Part shown: one piece after another, positions 15,547 through 24,200 of the stretch
How the letters are laid out: each line of letters opens with the position of its first letter
Numbering within the stretch: the stretch's first letter is position 1
Source of the DNA: Superficieibacter sp. HKU1
GTDB lineage: Bacteria > Pseudomonadota > Gammaproteobacteria > Enterobacterales > Enterobacteriaceae
Direction: 5' to 3'
DNA: 64,000 bases
NCBI RefSeq assembly: GCF_029319185.1
Contig: NZ_CP119754.1
Span: forward strand, 4,464,001-4,528,000
Made by a program: the position numbers and the translations under genes
Notes under the pieces: generated by a model
The model's input: only the letters and a program-made list of their open reading frames with translations
Told to the model about the DNA's origin: nothing
The model's database searches: none

Positions 15547-15750
15547 AAATTCTCCTGTAAAAGCGAAATATACCGCACCTGAAGGAGAGGAAAAACCGTC
15601 GCGTGCAGGTTCCGTTCGTTAAATGCGGTTTGTGATGTTTTCGATGGCGGGGCAGGTACTATTCGATGCCATCTCGTAATCACTCTTACTCGTCCTCTTG
15701 AATGGTAACGGATTTTTAAAGTTCAAAATCCCTTTAGCAAAAATCATCTA

Positions 15751-15757
15751 CTATTCT
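15751..15757 (+). promoter_or_regulatory. Possible stress-type -10 element before the membrane protein gene
   Basis: CTATTCT resembles the sigma S -10 consensus (CTATACT) and lies about 190 bp before the ATG at 15941. The 15547-15940 spacer has no other support for a gene: an ATG frame open from 15782 has no ribosome site and no conserved look. Confidence 0.25.
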
Positions 15758-15940
15758 TGGTACATGGAATAAATTTCCATTGTGAGATTTGGTTTTACTT
15801 TTTTTACGTTTATAGCCCTCCTTTTTATGAATGGCATCATCCGGCTCATGAAGAGCCTTAGTGTTGAAGGTGACTATGTTTCCTGTTTCTTCAGTCAGTT
15901 CCTGGTTCCGAACGCAAAGATTAATCAAAGGACAACAGCT

Positions 15941-16909
15941 ATGACTCACATTCACGAGCACGCCCCAATTAACACGTATCCCGACACTCGTCTGCCCCTG
16001 CCTGCCACGAGCAGCAGTGCGGTATCATGGGGGGCCATTTTTGCCGGCGCGGCAGCAGCGGCATCCCTCTCTTTAATTTTGCTGATGCTGGGCACCGGTT
16101 TGGGTCTTACGTCGGTTTCGCCCTGGGAAAGTCGCGGGCTTGACGCCGGTACGGTGGGTATCGCTGCCATCGCCTGGCTGACGTTTACCCAAATTGTTGC
16201 GTCGGGTATGGGAGGCTATTTATCCGGACGACTGCGCACGAAATGGGTCGATACACAGCGCGACGAAGTTTATTTCCGCGATACCGCGCATGGTTTTTTG
16301 ACCTGGGCTGTGGCGGCGCTGATATCTGCTGCGCTATTAACGAGCACGGTGGGTTCCATCATTGGAGGGGGCGCTAAAGTCGTGGGTACCGTCGCCGGGG
16401 GAGCAGCGGCAACCACGGCGGCTGGTGCCGCGAATATGGCGGACGGATCGTCTGAAGCACAAGGTTCGTCGATGAATTATTTCGTTAACTCAATGTTCAG
16501 GGCGAACAATCCTGCCACACCGGCAAACAACGCTGCCGATCCCGCTGCGCCTGCAACGCCACCTCCAGTTCATCAACCCGTTTCCCCTGCCCAGTTAGGC
16601 GAAGTGACCGGTATATTTGCTAACAGCATTACCACCGGCGCCTTACCCCAGGAAGATCGTCAGTATGTCGCACAGTTGATTGCTCAAAATACGGGTATCA
16701 GTCAGCAAGAGGCTGAACAACGGGTACAGAGCACCTATGACAAAGCGCAGGCTAAATTAAAAGAAACGAAGGAGAAAGCGCAGCAAGCTGCCGATACCGC
16801 ACGCAAAGCCACGAGCTATCTCATGCTCTGGACATTCATTTCCTTACTGGCAGGGGCCTTCGTAGCCAGCCTGTGTGCAACCTTCGGTGGCCGTCAACGT
16901 GATTTATAA
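15941..16909 (+). CDS. Uncharacterised Ala/Gly-rich membrane protein
   Basis: 322 residues from ATG 15941 (AAAGGA 9 bp upstream). Three or four membrane segments: about 25-50 (WGAIFAGAAAAASLSLILLML), 70-95 (VGIAAIAWLTFTQIVA), 125-150 and a last one near the C-terminus (SYLMLWTFISLLAGAFVASL). Between them is a ~150-residue Ala/Pro/Asn-rich linker and a helix (AEQRVQSTYDKAQAKLKETKEKAQQAADTARKA) that looks like a coiled coil. I do not recognise a function; the pattern resembles envelope stress proteins seen in soil and plant bacteria. It is followed 25 bp later by a 24-residue membrane peptide. Confidence 0.75.
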   Translation: MTHIHEHAPINTYPDTRLPLPATSSSAVSWGAIFAGAAAAASLSLILLMLGTGLGLTSVSPWESRGLDAGTVGIAAIAWLTFTQIVASGMGGYLSGRLRTKWVDTQRDEVYFRDTAHGFLTWAVAALISAALLTSTVGSIIGGGAKVVGTVAGGAAATTAAGAANMADGSSEAQGSSMNYFVNSMFRANNPATPANNAADPAAPATPPPVHQPVSPAQLGEVTGIFANSITTGALPQEDRQYVAQLIAQNTGISQQEAEQRVQSTYDKAQAKLKETKEKAQQAADTARKATSYLMLWTFISLLAGAFVASLCATFGGRQRDL

Positions 16910-16934
16910 TCTTTAATTATACGAGAGGTTAAAA

Positions 16935-17009
16935 ATGCGCTCATTATTACTGTTCTTTTTAGGCGTACCCATTCCAATCATTATTCTGATTGCACTGTTT
17001 TTCCATTAA
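16935..17009 (+). CDS. 24-residue hydrophobic membrane peptide
   Basis: ATG CGC ... CAT TAA encodes MRSLLLFFLGVPIPIIILIALFFH as one membrane helix with a Pro-Ile-Pro kink after a single positive residue. GAGAGG lies 6 bp before the ATG, which is a good ribosome site. It follows the larger membrane protein by 25 bp, so the two are probably co-transcribed. Known single-helix peptides of this size act as small regulators of membrane complexes or as stress peptides; which applies here is unknown. Confidence 0.6.
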   Translation: MRSLLLFFLGVPIPIIILIALFFH

Positions 17010-17062
17010 TGCCAGTGTAACGACATGACATTTTAATCAGTTATATCAGGATAGTTGCAGGC

Positions 17063-17092
17063 AAAACATAAATGCCCGAAAGGGCATTTATG
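17063..17092 (-). terminator. Terminator of the LysR gene
   Basis: Perfect 11-bp stem CATAAATGCCC / GGGCATTTATG with a 4-nt loop. On the minus strand it is followed by TTTTGCC, so it best ends the LysR transcript; read from the plus strand it lacks a T run but could still protect the 3' end of the membrane-peptide mRNA. Confidence 0.65.
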
Positions 17093-17156
17093 CCCGCCCC
17101 CTTTTACTACCGCAAAGGTCAATGACCTCCTGTAAGTCTCCCGAACCCCGGCACAC

Positions 17157-18089
17157 TCACCGTCCTGAATTCACCTCTTTCGCCAGCGTTTGTAGCTTCG
17201 CTTTCAGCCAGTTAGTCGCGCCTCGCTGACCACTGCGTTTATGGGAATAAATCTTCACTTCAAATGAACGTATTGCGAACGGTAATGGGAAAATCTTGAT
17301 ATTTATTGCCGGAATCAGCTTCTCAGCGGCAAAACGGGGGATCGCCATCAGCAGGTCGCTTTCCGCAACAATGAACGGCGCGCTGAGCATAGACGGTGTT
17401 TTGATCGCTATCTGTCGTGTATGTCCCATCTGCTCAAGCTGTAAATCTACAACGCCCCGCTTTTCATTCCAGGGCGTCACAACAAGATGCCTTTCGGCAA
17501 GATAATCCTCCAGCGTCAGCTGTGTTCGGTTGCTGTTGCTGATGACGACATACTCATCTTCGAACCAGCCGATCTCGTCCAGTTCCGGATGCCGGATATC
17601 ATCCGACGTGCTGAATCCAAGCGCCAGATCCACTTCGCCCGCCAGCAGTTCCGTCAGTGCCGGGCTGTGAGGCAAATAGAGTAGCTCAAAGCGTAAACCG
17701 GGCGCCTCATGCTGCAGTTTGTGCATCAGGGCAGGGAAAATACAAAACGCGGTAAAATCCGTTATCGCAATCTGTAAACACTCCGTACTACCGGCGGCTT
17801 CAAACTCCGTTTGCGGCGTCAGTTCCTGATTGAGGAATTTCAGTGACGAAGCAATAGAAGGCGCAAGCTGTGTGGCATAGACGCTGGGGCACATACGGTG
17901 GCCTTCCCGGTAAAATAACGGGTCATTGAGAGTGATACGCAGCCTCGACAGCGCATGGCTCAGCGCCGAGGTGCTCATCGCCAGTTCATCCGCAGCCAGG
18001 CGAACGGAACGGTGACGATAAATCGCGTCAAAAACAGGCAGAAGGTTTAAATCAATCCGCCTCAGTGCTGGATGCATAATATTCATCAT
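17157..18089 (-). CDS. LysR-family transcriptional regulator
   Basis: 310 residues. The N-terminal winged helix-turn-helix is clear (RRIDLNLLPVFDAIYRHRSVRLAADELAMSTSALSHALSRLRITLNDPLFYR), with the NodD/LeuO-like subgroup flavour (DLNLLPVFDAI). The rest is the two-lobed ligand domain. Several ATGs are possible within 12 bp and none has a strong ribosome site. It is divergent from the GNAT gene at 18182, which is the most likely target under the usual LysR layout. The effector is unknown. Confidence 0.88.
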   Translation of the reverse strand: MMNIMHPALRRIDLNLLPVFDAIYRHRSVRLAADELAMSTSALSHALSRLRITLNDPLFYREGHRMCPSVYATQLAPSIASSLKFLNQELTPQTEFEAAGSTECLQIAITDFTAFCIFPALMHKLQHEAPGLRFELLYLPHSPALTELLAGEVDLALGFSTSDDIRHPELDEIGWFEDEYVVISNSNRTQLTLEDYLAERHLVVTPWNEKRGVVDLQLEQMGHTRQIAIKTPSMLSAPFIVAESDLLMAIPRFAAEKLIPAINIKIFPLPFAIRSFEVKIYSHKRSGQRGATNWLKAKLQTLAKEVNSGR

Positions 18090-18181
18090 TTGGTGATTTC
18101 ATTGCACTTAATTCTCCTGACAATAACCCTTATGCTTAGCGTCATCAATGTCGACACCATTCAGAAATGACAGGAAAACTA

Positions 18182-18667
18182 ATGAGTATCACGATTCGCC
18201 AGGCCCGCCCGGAAGATGCAACGGCAATTTACGATATGATCTATGAGCTGGCTGTGTATGAAAAAGCCCCGGAAGAAGTGGTCACCACGCCGGACGAGAT
18301 CCGGGAAACTCTCTTTGGTGCAGGCAGTAAAACCGAAGCGTTGATTTGTGAGATGGAAGGTAAAACCGTAGGCTATGCCGTTTTCTTCACCAGCTATTCC
18401 ACATGGCTCGGGCGTAACGGTATTTATATGGAGGATTTGTACATTTCCCCTGATTATCGCGGTCAGGGCGCAGGAAGAGCGTTGTTGAAAAATATTGCGC
18501 AATGCGCAGTGAAACGGCAGTGCGGTCGCCTTGAATGGAGCGTACTGGACTGGAACCAGCCCGCCATTGATTTTTACCTGAGCATTGGTGCATTGCCGCA
18601 GACTGAATGGGTCCGCTATCGCCTTGATGGTGAAGCCCTGCTGAAATTTGCCGAAATTACTGAGTAA
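18182..18667 (+). CDS. GNAT acetyltransferase, spermidine/thialysine N-acetyltransferase-like
   Basis: 161 residues from ATG 18182 (CAGGA upstream; the ATG at 18167 is less likely). The GNAT acetyl-CoA motif is DLYISPDYRGQGAGRALLKNIA (about 87-108), with WNQPAIDFYLSIGA as the C-terminal motif. The N-terminal IRQARPEDATAIYDMIYELAVYEKAPEEV matches the diamine acetyltransferase (SSAT-like) group. A cytoplasmic enzyme using acetyl-CoA; the amine substrate is a guess. Divergent from the LysR gene. Confidence 0.8.
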   Translation: MSITIRQARPEDATAIYDMIYELAVYEKAPEEVVTTPDEIRETLFGAGSKTEALICEMEGKTVGYAVFFTSYSTWLGRNGIYMEDLYISPDYRGQGAGRALLKNIAQCAVKRQCGRLEWSVLDWNQPAIDFYLSIGALPQTEWVRYRLDGEALLKFAEITE

Positions 18668-18835
18668 CTCGACGCTGCCGGGCAAGAGCTGGATGGAGTA
18701 TTCGTTGCCGGAGGGTCATAAAGGCGAGGGAGGGACAAGCGGTGCCCGGTGATCCAAACACCACTTATGTGTTCAGGGCCAGTGAGGTGGCAGTTGCGCT
18801 TGAAGCGGGTCACCGGTTTTGACCATCGGTGCGTT

Positions 18836-18975
18836 GAATGCCGGATGGCGCTGCGCTTATCCGGCCTACGGGGTGGCAATTTCCGGACTTTAGGTCGTAG
18901 CGTGTACATGCCCTACAAAATGAGCCAGGGCGGCAACCGTAGGCCCGTGCAAGCGAAGCGCCGCCGGGCGGGTAA
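18836..18975. repeat. REP/BIME element between the GNAT gene and yjbB
   Basis: A REP unit (GCCGGATGGCGCTGCG ... CTTATCCGGCCTACG, from 18840) is followed by an inverted one (CGTAGGCCCGTGCAAGCGAAG ... CGCCGGGC, from about 18940). Together they make the classical convergent BIME of enteric bacteria. It lies at the 3' ends of two converging genes, the usual place. Confidence 0.8.
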
Positions 18976-19003
18976 TCAAAAACGGTGCCGGATAAGCTCT
19001 TTA

Positions 19004-20635
19004 TCAATACTCATCCCGTTCATCATCCTCGTCCGGCTGTTCCAGCACGCCGTAAGCCACCGAACAAAACAGCGAGTTCAGACGCTTCATATCGCCCAGC
19101 AGGCCCAGATGCAGCGAGCTGGTCTCAATGCTCTGCACGTTTTGCTGGTGCAGGCGGTCAACGTGTGCGTGCGAGTAGCGGCGGTTGAGAATGCGGAAAC
19201 GGTGTTTGCTGCGGCGCAGGCGGCGGGCGCTGGTGACGTCGCCGGAGAAGAAGACGGTCATCGCCAGTTTGAGGTTATTGAGCAGCTGATCGTACAGCGC
19301 ATCCAGCTCTTTTACGCCTTCCAGTGAAAACGCGCGCCGTGCGGCCAGTGATTTATCGGCGATTTCACTACCCATGCGTTCGATGATATCCGAGGCCTGT
19401 TCAAGGTTGAGCGACATCTCAATAATCTCTGCCCAGCGGCGGGACTCTTCTTCCGCCAGTTCATCTTTCGGCATCCGTGCCAGATAGAGTTTGATGGCGG
19501 TGTAAAGTACATTGATATCGTCGGCGAGTTTGCGCAGTTCTTTTTCCTGGCGTGGTTCGCCGTGCATCACCTTCTTCAGCCCCTCCAGCATCTGCTCCAT
19601 CGCGTCGCCTATGCGCAGGGTTTCCCGCGCGGCGTTAGCCAGCGCCAGCGTTGGCGTATCCAGCGCGCTGGTATCCAGATGCTTCGGCTTCAGGCGCGCA
19701 TCCAGTTCCGGTTCGTCGCGGATCACCCGCTCGCAAAAACGTGCCATCACACCAGCGAAAGGAACCATCGCCAGGCAGCGGATCAGGTTATAGAAGACGT
19801 GGAAGTAGATCACCATTTCGGCTTCCGGCAGCGGCAGATTGCCCATCGCATTCGCCAGTATATGCACGAAAGGCAGGATAATCAGACTGCCCACCAGCTT
19901 AAATAACAAGCTTCCCAGTGCGACACGGCGGGCAGCAGCATTGGCGGCGCTGTTGTTGAGCATCGCCAGCAGGCCCGAACCGAGGTTTGCGCCAATGACC
20001 AGGCACAGCGCCACCGGGAAGGAGATAATGCCTGCCGTGGTCAGGGTAGCCGTTAAAAGTACGGCTGCCAGGCTGGAGTAACTGATGATGGCAAAGACCG
20101 CACCAATCAGCGCATCCAGCATGATATCGCCGGTGAGCGAAGCAAAAATAACCTGCACGCCGTTGGCCTGGGTAATCGGCGTGACGGCCTGCACGATAAG
20201 CTCCAGCGCCTGTAAAATCAGGCCGAGACCGATCGCCACGCGCCCGAGTTGTCCGGCGCGCGACTGTTTACGTCCGAGGAAGAAAATCACGCCAACAAAA
20301 ATAAGCAGCGGCGATAGCCAGGAGAGATCGAAGGTAAGAATACGCGCCATCAGCGCGGTGCCGACATCAGCGCCCAGCACAATCACCAGCGCTGGCGTCA
20401 GCGCTACCAGATCCTGCGCCACAAACGATGTGACCAGCATGGTGGTGGCATTACTGCTTTGCACCAGCGCAGTCACGCCAATACCCGCGCTGAAGGCGAG
20501 CGGTTTTTTCTCAACGCTGCGGCTGAGGACGGTACGCAGTCTCGCGCCAAAGACGCGCATCACACCGGTACGCACGATGTGGGTGCCCCAGACCAGCAGG
20601 GCGACAGCAGAAAGCAGGTGTAACAACGTTAACAC
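19004..20635 (-). CDS. yjbB: Na+/phosphate cotransporter family protein YjbB
   Basis: 543 residues, the E. coli length. The N-terminal ~300 residues are two inverted Na/Pi-cotransporter repeats with the QSSNATT signature (GVTALVQSSNATTMLVTSFVAQD) and its partner (SYSSLAAVLLTATLT). The C-terminal ~240 residues are a PhoU-like helical bundle (DAMEQMLEGLKKVMHGEPRQEKELRKLADD). In E. coli YjbB exports phosphate when intracellular levels are high. AGGAGG precedes the start. Confidence 0.96.
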   Translation of the reverse strand: MLTLLHLLSAVALLVWGTHIVRTGVMRVFGARLRTVLSRSVEKKPLAFSAGIGVTALVQSSNATTMLVTSFVAQDLVALTPALVIVLGADVGTALMARILTFDLSWLSPLLIFVGVIFFLGRKQSRAGQLGRVAIGLGLILQALELIVQAVTPITQANGVQVIFASLTGDIMLDALIGAVFAIISYSSLAAVLLTATLTTAGIISFPVALCLVIGANLGSGLLAMLNNSAANAAARRVALGSLLFKLVGSLIILPFVHILANAMGNLPLPEAEMVIYFHVFYNLIRCLAMVPFAGVMARFCERVIRDEPELDARLKPKHLDTSALDTPTLALANAARETLRIGDAMEQMLEGLKKVMHGEPRQEKELRKLADDINVLYTAIKLYLARMPKDELAEEESRRWAEIIEMSLNLEQASDIIERMGSEIADKSLAARRAFSLEGVKELDALYDQLLNNLKLAMTVFFSGDVTSARRLRRSKHRFRILNRRYSHAHVDRLHQQNVQSIETSSLHLGLLGDMKRLNSLFCSVAYGVLEQPDEDDERDEY

Positions 20636-20675
20636 GGAAGGTGTGCCTCCTTAATTGTTATTGGTTTCCCTGGGA

Positions 20676-20716
20676 CAAAAACGCCGGACGCGGCCGCATT
20701 TACGCGGCCCGCCGTT
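20676..20716 (-). terminator. GC-rich hairpin with T run before yjbB
   Basis: On the minus strand CGGCGGGCCGC ... GCGGCC ... CCGGCG is followed by TTTTTG. It lies between the stop of the membrane protein at 20789 and the start of yjbB, so it would end the first transcript or attenuate the second. Confidence 0.55.
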
Positions 20717-20788
20717 TATTACAGTATAAGAGGTTAATTGTAATAAAGAGACAACAGACTCAAAGCGTCTTCGATGAGTTGTAAGACG

Positions 20789-21244
20789 CTATTTCCCCAC
20801 GCAGGCGCCTGGCTGCGCTTTACACCACACGATAGAGGCGATTTTGAGAATTTCAGAGACGATGAAAAGGATAACGCTTACGGCAACGCTTCCGGCTCCT
20901 GCAAAATATACCAACAGTGTCAGGAGGGGAATGGAGCCTGTTAAGGTAATTACCCGCCCTGCCTCCTGGAAAATAAAAAACAGGGTGTTGATGTCTTTTT
21001 TACAGATAAACGACCATGCCGAGTAAAACAGCGTTATCTTCAGAACAAAGCCGATCGCAAATAATGTCAGCATCCAGATGACCAACCCGCCGCCAGCGCC
21101 GTAGCCGATCGCTGAATCGTGAAAATGAACGATATCAGTGATGAAAGGGATCCGGCCCATATGGATCGCCAGCGCGATATAACTCGCCAGCGCCAGCAGA
21201 TCCATCATTCCCCAGAAAATATAAATGCCCTTTTTAAAACGCAT
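20789..21244 (-). CDS. Small four-helix membrane protein of unknown function
   Basis: 151 residues with four membrane segments (GIYIFWGMMDLLALASYIAL, LVIWMLTLFAIGFVLKITLFYSAW, VITLTGSIPLLTLLVYFAGAG, SVAVSVILFIVSEILKIASIVW). AAAGGAAG precedes the ATG. I do not recognise the family and E. coli has no gene here between metH and yjbB. It has the look of a colicin-immunity or small stress membrane protein, but nothing in the sequence decides that. Confidence 0.7.
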   Translation of the reverse strand: MRFKKGIYIFWGMMDLLALASYIALAIHMGRIPFITDIVHFHDSAIGYGAGGGLVIWMLTLFAIGFVLKITLFYSAWSFICKKDINTLFFIFQEAGRVITLTGSIPLLTLLVYFAGAGSVAVSVILFIVSEILKIASIVWCKAQPGACVGK

Positions 21245-21280
21245 CGTGTGCTTCCTTTCAGGCTGGTGATCCGTTAATGA

Positions 21281-24200
21281 TTAATCCGCATCGTACCCCA
21301 GATTCGGTGCCAGCCAGCGTTCAACGTCGGCCACGCTCATGCCCTTACGTCGCGCATAGTCTTCAACCTGGTCACGCTGGATCTGCGCCACAGCATAATA
21401 CTTGCTGTCAGGGTGGCTGAAATACCAGCCGGAGACCGAAGCGCCCGGCCACATGGCGAAAGACTCGGTGAGCTTCATGCCGGTGTGTTTTTCAACATCC
21501 AGCAATTGCCAGATGGTCCCTTTTTCCGTGTGCTCCGGACAGGCCGGGTAACCGGGCGCAGGGCGGATCCCCTGATAGTTCTCGCGGATCAGCTCCTCAT
21601 TACTGAGGTTTTCGTGTGCCGCATAGCCCCAGTACACTTTACGCACCCGCTCGTGCAGATATTCAGCGAAGGCTTCCGCCAGACGATCGGCAATGGCTTT
21701 GACCATAATCTTGTTGTAATCGTCGTGTTGCGCGTCGTAAGCCTCGGCCAGAGCGTCCTCTTCCAGTCCACCGGTGACGGCGAAGGCTCCGATATAATCC
21801 GCCTTGCCGCTCAGTTTGGGTGCCACAAAATCGGCCAGGCAGTAGTTGGCAAAACCGACTTTTTCCGTCTGCTGGCGCAGATGATGGCTGACGGTCAGTA
21901 CATGTGTACGCGTCTCGTCGCGGTAGATCTCGATATCATCGCCCACGCGGTTGGCCGGGAAGAGTCCCACCACGCCGCGCGGGTTGAGTGATTTCTCTGC
22001 GCTTAATTGATCGAGCATGGCGTTAGCATCGTTAAACAGGCGTTGCGCTTCCTCGCCCACCACCTCATCTTCAAGGATGCGCGGATATTTCCCTGCCAGC
22101 GACCAGGTCATAAAGAACGGCGTCCAGTCGATATAGTTGCGCAGGGTATCAATGCTGGCGGTGATGTCCTGCACGCCCAGGCGATGCGCGACCGGCGGCG
22201 TGTAGCTGGCCCAGTCAAATGCCAGATCGTTATCACGCGCCGCCGCCAGCGTCACCGGCGGCGTACGCGGTTTCTTGCGGCCGTGCTGGATGCGCACGGT
22301 GTCGTACTCTTTACGGGTGCGGGCGACGAACTCATCATGTTGGGTAGCAGACAGTAATGCCGCCACCACGCCGACAGTGCGCGAGGCGTTCTGTACATAG
22401 ACCGTCGGACCGCTGTAGTTCTGCTCAATTTTCACTGCCGTGTGGGCCTTGGACGTGGTCGCACCGCCAATCAGCAGCGGAATGGTAAAGCCCTGACGCT
22501 CCATCTCTTTCGCCACGTTCACCATTTCATCCAGCGAGGGGGTAATCAGCCCGGAAAGGCCAATCAGGTCCGCATTGACCTCTTTCGCAGTTTTGAGGAT
22601 CTTATCCGCCGGAACCATCACGCCAAGATCGATAATTTCGTAGTTATTACACTGCAACACCACGCCAACAATGTTTTTGCCGATGTCGTGCACGTCGCCC
22701 TTCACCGTCGCAATTACCATCTTACCGTTACTGGAGCCTTTCTCTTTGCTGGCTTCAATATAGGGTTCGAGATACGCTACCGCCTGTTTCATTACGCGGG
22801 CGGATTTCACCACCTGTGGCAGGAACATTTTCCCTTCGCCGAACAGATCGCCGACCACGTTCATACCGTCCATAAGCGGACCTTCGATGACTTCAATCGG
22901 CCGCGTTGCCTGCTGGCGGGCTTCTTCGGTGTCCTGCTCGATAAACTCGGTGATACCTTTGACCAGCGAGTATTCGAGACGCTTTTTCACGTTCCAGGAG
23001 CGCCATTCCGCCTGCTGAGCGTTAGCAGCCTCGTCGGTTTTACTGCCGCGATATTTTTCTGCCAGATCCAGCAGACGCTCGGTGCCATCGTCACGACGGT
23101 TGAGGATCACATCCTCTACCGCATCGCGCAGCTCGGCGGGCAGATCGTCATAAATCGCCAGTTGCCCGGCGTTAACGATGCCCATGTCCATGCCGTTGCG
23201 AATAGCGTAATAAAGGAAAACAGCGTGAATGGCTTCGCGCACCGGGTCGTTGCCACGAAACGAGAAGGAGACGTTGGAGACGCCACCGGAGATCAGGGAG
23301 TGCGGCAGTTCGCGTTTAATGTCTTCGCAGGCACCGATAAAATCCTGCGCGTAGTTGTTGTGCTCTTCAATGCCGGTGGCGACCGCAAAGATATTCGGGT
23401 CGAAGATAATGTCTTCCGGCGGAAAACCCACCTCTTCGGTCAGGATCTTATAAGCGCGGCGGCAAATCTCGATTTTACGCTCGCGGGTATCCGCCTGGCC
23501 GACTTCATCAAAGGCCATCACCACCACGGCGGCACCGTAGCGGCGCACCTTTTTGGCATGCTCAATAAACGGCTCAACGCCCTCTTTCATTGAGATGGAG
23601 TTAACGATGCCTTTGCCCTGAATGCACTTCAGCCCTTTTTCAATGACCTCCCATTTCGAGGAGTCGATCATGATGGGCACCCGGGCGATGTCTGGCTCAC
23701 CGGCAATCAGGTTGAGAAAACGCACCATTGCCGCCTCGGCATCGAGCATCCCCTCGTCCATGTTGATATCGATAATCTGTGCGCCGCTTTCCACCTGCTG
23801 ACGCGCCACATCCAGCGCCTCGCTGTATTTTTCTTCTTTAATCAGGCGTTTGAATTTGGCGGAACCGGTAACGTTAGTACGTTCACCGACGTTGACGAAC
23901 AGGCTATCGTCGCCGATGTTCAGCGGTTCAAGGCCGGAAAGACGGCAGGCCACCGGGATATCCGGCAACCGGCGCGGCGGCAGACCTTCAACCGCCCGGC
24001 TCATGGCGGCGATATGCTCCGGCGTCGTGCCGCAGCAGCCGCCAACGATGTTCAGGAAGCCGGCTTCCGCCCATTCACGGATTTGCGTCGCCATGGTGTC
24101 GGCGTCAAGATCGTATTCACCAAAGGCGTTAGGTAGCCCGGCATTCGGGTGCGCGGTGACGTAGCATTCAGCAATGCGCGAGAGTTCCTGCACGTACTGA

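Noticed and set aside
15782..15940. Upstream ATG extension of the Ala/Gly-rich membrane protein
   Set aside because: No ribosome site, and the ATG at 15941 has AAAGGA at correct spacing.
18749..19327. 192-codon plus-strand frame across the BIME and the end of yjbB
   Set aside because: It is made of REP sequence and antisense yjbB.
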